From positions 2,976,001 through 3,040,000 of the forward strand of contig NZ_CP046913.1 in assembly GCF_009789675.1 (NCBI RefSeq): DNA of 64,000 nucleotides, read 5' to 3'. This document shows, one piece after another, positions 43,788-52,543 of this stretch. This stretch comes from Paraburkholderia acidisoli. GTDB lineage: Bacteria; Pseudomonadota; Gammaproteobacteria; Burkholderiales; Burkholderiaceae. Both the position numbers and the translations under genes were made by a program. The notes under the pieces were generated by a model. The model searched no databases. It saw only the letters and a program-made list of their open reading frames with translations, and was not told the DNA's origin. Numbering within the stretch: the stretch's first letter is position 1; each line of letters starts with the position of its first letter.

Positions 43788-44738
43788 ATGGAACTGCGCG
43801 CGCTTCGCTATTTCATCGAAGTCGTGCGGCAGCAGAGCTTCACCGCCGCCGCCGAACAACTGCACGTCACGCAGCCCACCATTAGCAAGATGGTGAAGGC
43901 GCTCGAGGACGAAACCGGCATGCCGCTGCTGCTGCGCGATGCTCGCCAGATGGTGCTCACCGACGCCGGCCGCATTGTTTATCAGCGCGGCCAGGACGTG
44001 CTCGCCGCGCAGGCGCAGCTCGAAGCCGAACTCGCCGATCTCGGCACGCTCGGGCGCGGCGAACTCACCATCGGTATTCCGCCGATGGGCGGCTCGCTCT
44101 TCACGCCCGCCATCGCCGCGTTCCGGCAGCGCTACCCGCGCATCGAACTCAAGCTGTTCGAGCAGGGCTCGCGCGCGATCGAGGCGGCGCTGATCGCGGG
44201 CGAGCTCGAACTGGGCGGCGTGCTGCTGCCCGTCGACCCCGCGCAGATCGACGTCCTGCCGATCTCGCACGAAGTGCTCTGGCTGGTCGCGCGGCGCGGC
44301 TCGCGCTGGGACGGCAAGCTCGCGGTGCCGCTCAAGGAACTCGCGGGCGAGCCGTTCGTGTTCTACGGCGAAAGCCTCGCGCTCAACGACGTCGTGCTCA
44401 ACGCGTGCCGCCTTGCCGGTTTCGTGCCGCAGGTGGTGGGCCGCAGCGGCCACTGGGATCTGATGGCCGCGCTCGTGCTCGCGGGCGTGGGCATCGCGCT
44501 GCTGCCCGCGCCCTACGTGCGCCGCCTCGACGCCGAGCGCTTCACCTGCCTGCCCGTGGCCGAGCCGCAGATCACGTGGGACATGGCGATTGGCTGGAAG
44601 CACAACGGCTATCTCTCGCACGCGGCGCGCGCGTGGCTCGAAGTGGCGCGCGCGGAGTACGGCAAGCCGTTCACGTTCCTCGACGACTTCGTGTGCCCGC
44701 CGGGCCTGGAAAAGCGCGCGGGCAACGCCTCGTTCTGA
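43788..44738 (+). CDS. LysR-family regulator, probable controller of lrgAB (CidR-like)
   Basis: A 316-residue LTTR. Residues 1-60 form the winged helix-turn-helix (LRALRYFIEVVRQQSFTAAAEQLHVTQPTISKMV); 90-300 form the periplasmic-binding-protein-like effector domain (LTIGIPPMGGSLF opening, GVGIALLPAPYV near the end). Divergent position next to lrgA suggests it is the activator; CidR relatives respond to acetate or pyruvate, an inference here. ATG at 43788 fits the family start (MELRALRYFIEV) with GGAGAGAG upstream. A terminator follows the stop codon. Confidence 0.93.
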   Translation: MELRALRYFIEVVRQQSFTAAAEQLHVTQPTISKMVKALEDETGMPLLLRDARQMVLTDAGRIVYQRGQDVLAAQAQLEAELADLGTLGRGELTIGIPPMGGSLFTPAIAAFRQRYPRIELKLFEQGSRAIEAALIAGELELGGVLLPVDPAQIDVLPISHEVLWLVARRGSRWDGKLAVPLKELAGEPFVFYGESLALNDVVLNACRLAGFVPQVVGRSGHWDLMAALVLAGVGIALLPAPYVRRLDAERFTCLPVAEPQITWDMAIGWKHNGYLSHAARAWLEVARAEYGKPFTFLDDFVCPPGLEKRAGNASF

Positions 44739-44744
44739 AATGCA

Positions 44745-44774
44745 AAAACCGCCCGGCGCGAACCGGGCGGTTTT
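44745..44774. terminator. Bidirectional intrinsic terminator
   Basis: Stem AAAACCGCCCGG / CCGGGCGGTTTT with a short loop, A-rich before and T-rich after, between the convergent LysR and DUF937-OmpA genes. Confidence 0.92.
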
Positions 44775-44801
44775 CTCTTCCTGCACGCGAAAGCGTGGCG
44801 C

Positions 44802-46550
44802 TTACTTCGCCACGAACGCAATACGGCGATTGTGGAAGCGGCCGCTTTCCGTCGCGTTGCTGTCGACGGGGTTCGCTTCGCCGTAGCCTCGCGCGGCGAG
44901 CGTCGCGACCGGCGCGCCCCACGTCACGAGATAGGTGCGCACGGCTTGCGCACGCGTCTTCGAAAGCGCGAGATTGACCGCCTTGTCGCCCACATTGTCC
45001 GAATAGCCCGCCACTTCGAGCTTCACCGCGTGGCCGCGCTGCGCGCACTGCTTGAGCAGCTTCGCCGATTGTTGCAGGTCTTCGGCGGCCGAGGCCGGCA
45101 CGACCGAGCTGCCCGTCGTGAAGTTGACCACTTGCAGGTTGAGCGTTTTCGCGACGTCCGCGGGCGCGCACGAGCCGCTGGCGCCGAACAGGTCCTTCAC
45201 GGCGTCGCGGAACGACTGCGTCGCGCTCGCCACCGCTTGCTGCACGTTGAACGCGCCGACCTCGAAGCCCGCGCCGAACAGCGCCTTGAGCTTGTCGAGC
45301 CAGCCCGCCTTCGCGTCGGCGGCCGTGCCGCTCAGCTCGACGTGCGTGCCGTCGATCTTCACTTCCGCGCCGGGCAGCGCCATCAGCGGCAACAGGCCGT
45401 CGAGGCGGTCGAGCCACGGCGCGGGCTTCGTCGCCGGGTCGACGTTCACGTTGGCAACGAACTTGCCCGCGCCGAAACGCTGCGTGAGCGCGTCGACGAG
45501 GCGAGCCTTTTCGGCTTCGCTGCCGAGCGTCGCGGTCACGGTGGGCACGCCCGCCTGGTCGACGGTGAACGCCAGATGCGCATCCGCCGTGGGCGCCGGC
45601 GCGGCCGCAGCGCTGGCCGCCGCGTCGCTGGCGTCCGAAGCCGCCACGGCGATCGCGCCCGCGGCAACGGTTGCCGAGGCGGCGTCCGAAGCCGCCGAAG
45701 CCGGCACCGCCGCCGACGCGACATCCGCTGCGGAAGCCGACGAAGCCGACGAAGCACCCGCCTCCGTTTTGGCGCTATCGCGGCTCTGGCAAGCGCGCAG
45801 CGCGAAAATCGCGATGATCAGCGCCAGCGCGGCGAGCAACCACCAGAGCCAGTGATGGCCGCGTTTTTCGGGGGCGATGGGCGGCGTGGAGTCGCCCACG
45901 GTCTGCGGCGGCATGGCGGGAGCGACGGGACGCACCGCCGGCTGCGGATGATCGAGATGCGCCGAGACGTCCTTCAGACGGCGCAGGATCGAGGTCGCGA
46001 ACGCGGCCGCGCTGCCGAGCCCGACGGCGCTCGCGAGACGATCGCTCAAGCTCGCGTTCACCGAAGGCAGTTGATGGCCGAGCAGGCTCGGCAGTTGTCC
46101 GACAAAGCCCTGGGAAGCCGTGAAGTGCTGCTTCAGAATCCCCATGATGACAGCGCCGACTACGCCCGTCAGCGCGTAGGACGTCGATTGCGGCGCGCCC
46201 GTTTGGGCGGCCACGGCGTCGGTGAGCGCGCCCACGTTCGCGCCGGTTGCCTTGTGGATCAGGTCGCGGCCCGTGGCTTCGAGCTGCGCGAGCGCCGCTG
46301 TGTGCGTGAGCAGGTCGGGCAGTTGCCGGCCGATCAGCGCGTTGACGTCCGGCGACATGATGGTCGAGAACAGGCTGCGCGCGCCTTCGGGCGTGCTGCC
46401 GCGATGCATGAGCGCCGCGACGATGGCCGGCGCGGCCGCGCCCGCGATGCGGCGCGTGAGATCGGGCGGCAGGCCGAAGCGCGCGCCCAGCGTTCTGACG
46501 ACGTCGTCGCCCAGAACCGTTTCGAGTAGTTGAAAGACGTTGATGCTCAT
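44802..46550 (-). CDS. DUF937-OmpA fusion protein
   Basis: A 582-residue protein with three parts. Residues 1 to about 150: DUF937 (YidB-like; FQLLETVLGDDVVRTLGARFGL, then ITRRIAGAAAPAIVAALMH-like repeats). A transmembrane helix follows near 240 (LWWLLAALALIIAIFALRAC). After an Ala/Ser-rich linker (about 265-330) come a beta-alpha module (about 335-460, BON-like in form) and an OmpA peptidoglycan-binding domain (about 475-582; VAGYSDNVGDKAVNLALSKTRA, late GYGEANPV and RRIAFV). The helix orients DUF937 to the cytoplasm and OmpA to the cell wall. The role is unknown. ATG at 46550 has GGAGGG 12 bases upstream. Confidence 0.85.
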   Translation of the reverse strand: MSINVFQLLETVLGDDVVRTLGARFGLPPDLTRRIAGAAAPAIVAALMHRGSTPEGARSLFSTIMSPDVNALIGRQLPDLLTHTAALAQLEATGRDLIHKATGANVGALTDAVAAQTGAPQSTSYALTGVVGAVIMGILKQHFTASQGFVGQLPSLLGHQLPSVNASLSDRLASAVGLGSAAAFATSILRRLKDVSAHLDHPQPAVRPVAPAMPPQTVGDSTPPIAPEKRGHHWLWWLLAALALIIAIFALRACQSRDSAKTEAGASSASSASAADVASAAVPASAASDAASATVAAGAIAVAASDASDAAASAAAAPAPTADAHLAFTVDQAGVPTVTATLGSEAEKARLVDALTQRFGAGKFVANVNVDPATKPAPWLDRLDGLLPLMALPGAEVKIDGTHVELSGTAADAKAGWLDKLKALFGAGFEVGAFNVQQAVASATQSFRDAVKDLFGASGSCAPADVAKTLNLQVVNFTTGSSVVPASAAEDLQQSAKLLKQCAQRGHAVKLEVAGYSDNVGDKAVNLALSKTRAQAVRTYLVTWGAPVATLAARGYGEANPVDSNATESGRFHNRRIAFVAK

Positions 46551-46713
46551 CGAGGCGGACCCTCCTGTTGGCGGACGCGCCACCTGACACGCCCAAAATG
46601 CGAGCGCGATTATAGGGAGTCCGAAATCTCGAAATTACGGGTGGATCATGGGCCGAACACTCTTTAACGAAAACATCGCCGATATTGGGTTTTTCGCGGG
46701 ATTCTGTGGGTTT

Positions 46714-46748
46714 TTCGCACACGCGTGGCTGGCGCGCGCGTGTGCGAA
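46714..46748. repeat. Perfect 12-bp inverted repeat downstream of the GMC gene
   Basis: TTCGCACACGCG / CGCGTGTGCGAA with an 11-base spacer, 16 bases beyond the GMC oxidoreductase stop codon. For the minus-strand transcript the following bases are AAAAA, not T, so it lacks the run of an intrinsic terminator. It may help Rho-dependent ending or protect the 3' end. Confidence 0.6.
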
Positions 46749-46764
46749 TGATTGAACCGATGCG

Positions 46765-48399
46765 TCAGGCAATCACGCGTTGCGCGCCGGAATCGACATC
46801 GCGTCCGGCGCGCGCCTGCAACAGCCAGTCGGCCGCGCGCTCGCCGATCATCACCGTGGGCGCGTTCGTGTTGCCGCCGATCAGCGTCGGCATGACGGAC
46901 GCGTCGGCGATGCGCAGATGCGTGACGCCGCGCACGCGCAACTGCGGGTCGACGACCGAGCGCGCGTCGCCGCCCATGCGGCAGGTCGCGACCGGGTGAT
47001 AGATCGTGTCGGCGTGCGCGGCAATGGTCGCGCGCAATTCGGCGTCGGTTTGCGCCGCGTGCGTGTACAGCTCGCGGCCGTTCATCGCCTTGAGCGCGGG
47101 CGCGTCGAGAATGCGCCGCGCGAGGCGCGCGCCCTCGACGAGCAGATCGAGATCGCGCGCGTCGGCGAGAAATTGCGGATCGATCAGGGGCGCGGCGCGC
47201 GCGTCGGCGCTCGCGAGCGTGACCGTGCCGCGGCTCGCGGGGCGCAGCACGCACACATGCAGCGAATAACCGTGGCCCCAGTGCAGGCGGCGGCTGTGAT
47301 CGTCGACGAGCGCCGTGCAAAAGTGCAGCTGCAGATCGGGCCGGTCCAGTTCCGCGCGGCTTTTGAGAAAACCGCCCGCCTCGGCCACATTGGTGGTCAG
47401 CATGCCGCGCCGCTTTTGCAGATAGTGCGCGAGCCCCGCCGCCATGCGCGCGCCGCCGCGCAGCGAATAGCCCACGGTCTCGCTGGAATGCACACGCGTG
47501 TTGAACGTGAAGTCGATATGGTCGACGAGGTTGCGGCCCACTTCGGGCGCGTCGTGGCGCACGGCAATGCCTTGCGCGCGCAGAGGCTCCGCCGGGCCGA
47601 TGCCCGAGCACATCAGCAATTGCGGCGTGTTGAACGCGCCCGCCGCGAGGATCACCTCGGCGCGCGCGTGCAGCGTTTCGGTTTTGCCGCCGCGCGCGAT
47701 CTCGACGCCGGTCGCGCGCGCGCCGTCGAACACCACGCGCAGCACGGCGGCGTCGGCGAGCAGATGCAGGTTCGGGCGCGCGGCGTCGTAGACATAGCCG
47801 CGCGCGACCGTGCAGCGTTCGCCGTCGCGCTGCGTGACCTGGTAGAAGCCCACGCCCTCCTGGCGCTCGCCGTTGAAGTCGTCGTTGGCGCGGAAGCCCG
47901 CCTCGCGCGCCGCCGCGACGAAGCGCTCCGCCACCGGATTACGCTCGCGCAGGTCGCTCACCGCGAGCGGGCCGCCTGCGCCGTGCCAGGCGCTCGCGCC
48001 GCGCGCGTTGTCTTCGGCGCGCAGGAAGTACGGCAGCACGTCGCGCCAGGCCCAGCCGGTGCAGCCGAGCGCGGCCCATTCGTCGTAGTCGAGCGGATGG
48101 CCGCGCGTGTAGATCATCGCGTTGATGGCGCTGGAGCCGCCGAAACCGCGCCCGCGCGGCTGGTAGCCGCGCCGCCCGTTCAGGCCGGGTTGCGGCACGG
48201 TGTCGTACGCGTAGTTGCGTTTCGAGCGGAACGGCACGAGCGCCGCCACGCCGAGCGGCATATTGACGAACAGATTGCGCGCCGTGTGCGGCCCGGCCTC
48301 GACCAGCGCGATGGCCGCCTCGGGGCAACGTCGCGCGAGCCGGCCCGCGAGCGACGCGCCGCCGGAGCCCGCACCTACGATGATGTAGTCGTATGGCAT
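46765..48399 (-). CDS. GMC-family FAD alcohol oxidoreductase (choline-dehydrogenase-like)
   Basis: A 544-residue flavoprotein. FAD-binding start YDYIIVGAGSGGASLAGRLA, the GMC signature 1 region GRGFGGSSAINAMIYTRGHP, signature 2 GAFNTPQLLMCSGIGP, and the C-terminal active-site block YHPVATCRMGG (catalytic His) with NTNAPTVMIGE (Asn). Family members oxidise primary alcohols such as choline or long-chain alcohols, passing electrons to quinones or oxygen. No betaine genes are nearby, while an aldehyde dehydrogenase and an acyl-CoA dehydrogenase lie divergently upstream, so a hydrophobic alcohol is more likely. AGAGGGAG precedes the ATG. Confidence 0.92.
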   Translation of the reverse strand: MPYDYIIVGAGSGGASLAGRLARRCPEAAIALVEAGPHTARNLFVNMPLGVAALVPFRSKRNYAYDTVPQPGLNGRRGYQPRGRGFGGSSAINAMIYTRGHPLDYDEWAALGCTGWAWRDVLPYFLRAEDNARGASAWHGAGGPLAVSDLRERNPVAERFVAAAREAGFRANDDFNGERQEGVGFYQVTQRDGERCTVARGYVYDAARPNLHLLADAAVLRVVFDGARATGVEIARGGKTETLHARAEVILAAGAFNTPQLLMCSGIGPAEPLRAQGIAVRHDAPEVGRNLVDHIDFTFNTRVHSSETVGYSLRGGARMAAGLAHYLQKRRGMLTTNVAEAGGFLKSRAELDRPDLQLHFCTALVDDHSRRLHWGHGYSLHVCVLRPASRGTVTLASADARAAPLIDPQFLADARDLDLLVEGARLARRILDAPALKAMNGRELYTHAAQTDAELRATIAAHADTIYHPVATCRMGGDARSVVDPQLRVRGVTHLRIADASVMPTLIGGNTNAPTVMIGERAADWLLQARAGRDVDSGAQRVIA

Positions 48400-48788
48400 G
48401 TCTCGCTCCCTCTCTCTCTTTTTTGCCCCGACTGGCGCCGTGTCTTGACGAATCCGGCCGCCAAGCTCAATCTGTACGCCCGTTCGTTTTTCGATTTTTA
48501 TCGCGCATTGTAGGAAGCGTCCGACTTCGCGGTCAGCATTTATGTCAGAGCATCCCCTCTAAACCTGACAGTGAATCGCCGCCTATCATGAAAGACTGTT
48601 CAGCCGACAGCGCTGATATCTCAATCGATTCCAGCCGGCAGCACAGGGAGCGCTGGAGCGCACATCGTCACGGCGAACGTCTCCAGCGAGGCGCTCGCCC
48701 GAGGCCGCTCGCGGCCGTTCGCGCTCGCCTCCTCGTTGCGCCGGCCCTGCACGAGTCGCGATAACGCCTGCGGGCGAGAGACAAGCCG
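48400..48788. other. Intergenic region between the divergent GMC and acyl-CoA dehydrogenase genes
   Basis: 389 bases without a gene. An inverted repeat TGTCAG (48543-48548) / CTGACA (48565-48570) with 16 bases between could bind a regulator. The AT-rich stretch TTTTTCGATTTTTATCGCGCATTG (48487-48510) probably contains promoter elements. Nothing else is seen. Confidence 0.45.
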
Positions 48789-50531
48789 ATGACCGATCCA
48801 GCGAACCCCGCCCCGAACGCGTTATGTGCCGGCACGACGCACGACGTCACGAACCAGGCGCCGCCGCTCGAGAACTACAACCTGTTCACCGTCGACGTCG
48901 CGCTCGGCGAGGCACTCGTGCGCGCCAACGCGGGCTGGCACCGCGACACGCTCGTGCGCCACGGCGCGAAGCTCGGCGAGGCCGCCACGCTCGCGCTCGC
49001 CGACCTCGCCAATCGCCACGAACCCGAACTGCACACGCACAGCCCGCGCGGCGAGCGCATCGACGCCATCGAATTTCATCCCGCGTGGCACCGCCTGCTC
49101 GCGCTGCTGCGCGAGGAAGGCCTGCACGCGCTGCCGTTCGCCGAGCCGCGCCCGGGCGCGATGGCCGCGCGCTGCGCGGGCTACTTTCTGCATGCGCAGC
49201 TCGAATCGGGTTCGCTGTGTCCGCTGACGATGACGTTCGCGAGCATTCCCGTGCTGATGCGCGAGCCCGCCCTCTTCGAAACGCTGCGCGCCCCGCTCTT
49301 CACGCGCGAACACGACGCGCGCGACGTGCCGCTCGCGCAGAAGCGCTCGATCATGATCGGCATGGGCATGACCGAGAAGCAAGGCGGCTCCGACGTGCGC
49401 AGCAACCGCACCGAGGCGCGGCCCGCGCTCGCGCAGACGGGGCGCGGCGCGCCGTACCTGCTCACCGGCCACAAGTGGTTCTTTTCGGCGCCGCAGTGCG
49501 ATGCGCATCTCGTGCTCGCGCGCACGACCGGTCACGACGCGTTGTCGTGCTTTTTCGTGCCGCGCTTTCGCCCCGACGGCACGAAGAACGCCGTCAACGT
49601 GCAGCGCCTGAAGAACAAGCTCGGCAACCGCTCGAACGCGAGCAGCGAAGTCGAATTCTTCGACGCCTGGGGCGTGATGATCGGCGACGAAGGCCGTGGC
49701 GTGCCCACCATCATCGAAATGGCGAACTTCACGCGGCTCGACTGCGTGATCGGCAGCGCGGCGCTCATGCGCGCGGCGCTCGTGCAGGCGATTCACCATG
49801 CGCGCCATCGCAGCGCGTTCGGCCGCGCGCTCGCCGACCAGCCGCTCATGCAGAACGTGCTCGCCGACCTCGCGCTCGAATCCGAAGCCGCGACCGTGCT
49901 GTTCATGCGCCTCGCGCGCGCGTTCGAAGAGAGTCAGGGCGATGGCGTGCGTGATGGCAACGGCGATGCCGATACGGCGCTCGAGGCGCGCGCGTGGCGG
50001 CGCATCGTCACGCCGGCGGCGAAGTTCTGGGTCTGCAAGCGCGCGCTCGCGTTCACGGGCGAGGCGATGGAAGTCTGGGGCGGCAACGGTTATGTCGAAG
50101 AAGGGCCGATGGCGCGCTTTTACCGCGAGGCGCCCGTCAACTCGATCTGGGAAGGCTCGGGCAACGTGATGTGTCTCGACGTGCTGCGCGCGCTCGAACG
50201 CGAGGCCGACGCCGCGCAGGCGCTGTTTCTCGCATGGCGGCGCGCGGCGCAAGGCGACGCGGTGCTGAGCGCGGCGCTCGACCGGCTCGCGGCGCTGCTC
50301 AACGGCGCGCCGGGCACGCGCGAGGCGAGCGCGCGGCGCGCCGCGCAGCAGCTCGTGCTGATCGCGCAGGCCGTGCTACTGCGCGAGGGCGACGGCCCGC
50401 GTGAGTCTGCCGACGCTTTCATCGCCACGCGTCTCGGCGAACACGACGCCGACTGCGACCGCGTGTTCGGCACGCTGCCCGCGCGCTTCGACCACGCGGC
50501 GATCGTCGAGCGCGCGTTGCCGTCGCACTGA
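48789..50531 (+). CDS. AidB-like acyl-CoA dehydrogenase family protein
   Basis: A 580-residue FAD protein. The length and C-terminal region place it in the AidB branch: NYNLFTVDVALGEALVR at the start, MGMTEKQGGSDVRSNRT in the FAD site, GHKWFFSAPQCDAHLVLA, KLGNRSNASSEVEFFDAWG, and EGSGNVMCLDVLRALEREA near residue 455. AidB of E. coli binds DNA and is tied to alkylation response; dehydrogenase activity on isovaleryl-CoA is weak there. Next to an aldehyde dehydrogenase and a GMC enzyme, a metabolic role in branched-chain or fatty acid breakdown is possible. No strong ribosome site. The ALDH gene follows after 94 bases. Confidence 0.88.
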   Translation: MTDPANPAPNALCAGTTHDVTNQAPPLENYNLFTVDVALGEALVRANAGWHRDTLVRHGAKLGEAATLALADLANRHEPELHTHSPRGERIDAIEFHPAWHRLLALLREEGLHALPFAEPRPGAMAARCAGYFLHAQLESGSLCPLTMTFASIPVLMREPALFETLRAPLFTREHDARDVPLAQKRSIMIGMGMTEKQGGSDVRSNRTEARPALAQTGRGAPYLLTGHKWFFSAPQCDAHLVLARTTGHDALSCFFVPRFRPDGTKNAVNVQRLKNKLGNRSNASSEVEFFDAWGVMIGDEGRGVPTIIEMANFTRLDCVIGSAALMRAALVQAIHHARHRSAFGRALADQPLMQNVLADLALESEAATVLFMRLARAFEESQGDGVRDGNGDADTALEARAWRRIVTPAAKFWVCKRALAFTGEAMEVWGGNGYVEEGPMARFYREAPVNSIWEGSGNVMCLDVLRALEREADAAQALFLAWRRAAQGDAVLSAALDRLAALLNGAPGTREASARRAAQQLVLIAQAVLLREGDGPRESADAFIATRLGEHDADCDRVFGTLPARFDHAAIVERALPSH

Positions 50532-50625
50532 GCCTGCGCCTGCGCCGGGGCCGCGAGGCATCCGCGCGAACCCGAAAGCGAAAAGAAGTCGACAAGGACG
50601 AGACAAGGACAAAGAGGACCGACGC

Positions 50626-52140
50626 ATGAAGCACGATCTGCCCGACTCGCTGGCCCGCAACGCCGATGATCCCAACGCCGGTAGCCCGTACGCCGGGAGC
50701 CCGACTGCCGGTGGCCCGCACGCCGGTAGCCCGCACGCCGGTGGCCCGCACTCCGACCTCCACGCGCTGCTCGCGTTGCAGCGCGAGGCGTATCGGCGCG
50801 AGCCTTATCCCGCGTGGGAGGCGCGCGCGCGCAACCTGAAAGCGCTGCGCGACGTGCTGTTCGCGCACCGCGACGCCTTCGCCGAAGCCATGAACGCCGA
50901 CTTCGGCCAGCGCGCCCAGGGCGAAGTCGCGCTCGCGGAATTCGTCGCGCTGAAGCAGGAGATCGATCACGCGCTCAAGCACGGCGCGCGCTGGATGAAG
51001 CCGCAGCGGCGCGCCGTCGGCAAATGGCTGCTGCCGGGCCGCGCGCAGGTCGTGCCGCAGCCGCTCGGCGTGGCGGGCATCGTCGTGCCGTGGAACTATC
51101 CGCTGCTGCTCGCGGCCGGGCCGCTCGTGTGCGCGCTCGCGGCGGGCAATCGCGCGATGGTCAAGATGTCGGAACTGACGCCGCGCACCTCGGCGCTGTT
51201 CGAGGCGCTGATCGGCCAGACTTTCGCGCGCGACCACGTGGCGGTCGTGAACGGCGACGCCTCGGTGGGCGCCGCGTTCAGCGCGCTGCCCTTCGACCAC
51301 TTGCTGTTCACGGGCTCGACGCGCGTGGGCCACGAAGTCATGCGCGCGGCCGCCGCGAATCTCACGCCGGTCACGCTGGAGCTGGGCGGCAAGTCGCCCG
51401 CGCTGATCGGCGAGCACGCGCGCTTCGACTACGCCGTGGATAGTCTGCTGCTCGGCAAGACGCTCAACGCGGGCCAGACCTGCATCGCGCCCGACTACGT
51501 GCTCGTGCCGCGCGGCCGGGAAGCGGCATTCATCGAGCGCGCGCGCACGCGGTTCGCGCAGTTGTATCCCGACTTCGAACGCAACCGCGACTACACCTCC
51601 ATCATCTCGGCGCGCCACTTCGAGCGCCTGCAACGGCTCGCCGACGAAGCGCAGGCGCACGGCGCGCAACTGCACGCGCTCGGCACGCACGACGCCGCGA
51701 CGCGCCGCTTCGCGCCCGTGATCGTGACGAACGCGAGCGAGAACAGCGCGCTGATGCAGGAGGAAATTTTCGGGCCGCTCTGGCCGGTCGTGCCCTACGA
51801 CACGCTCGACGACGCGCTGCGCTACGTGAACACGCGCGCTCGCCCGCTCGCCCTCTATCTCTATGCCGACGACGCGCGCACCGTCGAGCGCGTGACGCGC
51901 GAAACGGTGGCGGGCGGGATGTCGGTGAACGAGACGCTCATGCATATCGTCGCCGAGGGGCTGCCGTTCGGCGGCGTGGGCGCGAGCGGCATGGGCGCGT
52001 ACCACGGCTACGACGGCTTCTGCACGTTTTCGAAGCTCAAGCCCGTCTTCACGCAGTCGCGCGTGAACGGACGCAAGCTCATCGCGCCGCCTTACGGGCG
52101 CTGGTTCGAGCTGGTGATCAAGCTGATGTTGAAGCTGTGA
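50626..52140 (+). CDS. Coniferyl-aldehyde-dehydrogenase-like NAD(P) aldehyde dehydrogenase
   Basis: A 504-residue class-3-like ALDH. GIVVPWNYPLLLAAGPLVCALAAGN binds cofactor, FTGSTRVG and LELGGKSPA hold the catalytic Glu, GQTCIAPDYVL the catalytic Cys, and EEIFGPLWPVVPY plus PFGGVGASGMGAYHG the end. The coniferyl aldehyde dehydrogenase (CalB) family shows the same spacing. The C-terminus is hydrophobic (WFELVIKLMLKL), so membrane association is likely, as in fatty-aldehyde relatives. Residues 17-41 consist of five AG(S/G)P repeats. GAGGA precedes the ATG. Probably co-transcribed with the AidB-like gene. Confidence 0.9.
   Translation: MKHDLPDSLARNADDPNAGSPYAGSPTAGGPHAGSPHAGGPHSDLHALLALQREAYRREPYPAWEARARNLKALRDVLFAHRDAFAEAMNADFGQRAQGEVALAEFVALKQEIDHALKHGARWMKPQRRAVGKWLLPGRAQVVPQPLGVAGIVVPWNYPLLLAAGPLVCALAAGNRAMVKMSELTPRTSALFEALIGQTFARDHVAVVNGDASVGAAFSALPFDHLLFTGSTRVGHEVMRAAAANLTPVTLELGGKSPALIGEHARFDYAVDSLLLGKTLNAGQTCIAPDYVLVPRGREAAFIERARTRFAQLYPDFERNRDYTSIISARHFERLQRLADEAQAHGAQLHALGTHDAATRRFAPVIVTNASENSALMQEEIFGPLWPVVPYDTLDDALRYVNTRARPLALYLYADDARTVERVTRETVAGGMSVNETLMHIVAEGLPFGGVGASGMGAYHGYDGFCTFSKLKPVFTQSRVNGRKLIAPPYGRWFELVIKLMLKL
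50674..50748 (+). repeat. Five 15-bp in-frame repeats coding AGSP/AGGP pentapeptides
   Basis: Five consecutive 15-base units (50674, 50689, 50704, 50719, 50734) of the form xxxGCCGGTAGCCCG encode NAGSP, YAGSP, TAGGP, HAGSP and HAGGP at the N-terminus of the aldehyde dehydrogenase. Unit length is a multiple of three, so copy-number change keeps the reading frame. Confidence 0.95.
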
Positions 52141-52144
52141 GACG

Positions 52145-52543
52145 CTATTTCTTCGTCGCGCCCGGCAGCGCCGGACGCGCGAAGCGCAATTCGCGGATGT
52201 CGCGCGGATAGCTGCCCGCGACCTTCGCGCCGGCATGGGGCGCGGCGGCCTTGGCGGCATCGGCGGCTTTCTTGTCGTCGAGCGCTTCGAGGCGATGCAG
52301 CCAGGCGAGCAGTTCCGCCACGGCCTGGTACAGCTCGGGCGGGATCTTCGCGTCGAGATCGAGGCGCATCAGCAGCGAGACCATTTCCGGCGCCTCGTGC
52401 ACATAAAGGCCCGCTTCCTTCGCGCGCTGCACGATCATGTCCGCGACGAGGCCATAACCTTTCGCGACCACGCGCGGCGCGGCGTCGCCGCCGGGCGCGT
52501 CATAGGCGAGCGCCGCGGCGCTCCTGCGGTTCGGGGGACTCAT
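52145..52543 (-). CDS. Free-standing FlhB C-terminal-domain protein (FlhX-like)
   Basis: A 132-residue protein equal to the cytoplasmic C-terminal domain of FlhB without its membrane half: AALAYDAPGGDAAPRVVAKGYG, then VHEAPEMVSLLMRLDLDAKIPPELYQAVAELLAWLHRL. The NPTH self-cleavage loop is missing; the region before it reads PPNRRSAA. Similar proteins (FlhX, YlqH) can substitute for or modify the cleaved FlhB domain in hook-length control and substrate switching. Its ATG overlaps the stop codon of the upstream FliK-like gene by four bases, which matches a joint role in that switch. Confidence 0.88.
   Translation of the reverse strand: MSPPNRRSAAALAYDAPGGDAAPRVVAKGYGLVADMIVQRAKEAGLYVHEAPEMVSLLMRLDLDAKIPPELYQAVAELLAWLHRLEALDDKKAADAAKAAAPHAGAKVAGSYPRDIRELRFARPALPGATKK

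Noticed and set aside
46714..46748. Inverted repeat as an intrinsic terminator of the GMC gene
   Set aside because: The stem is strong but is followed by A rather than T on the transcribed strand, so it is listed only as an inverted repeat.
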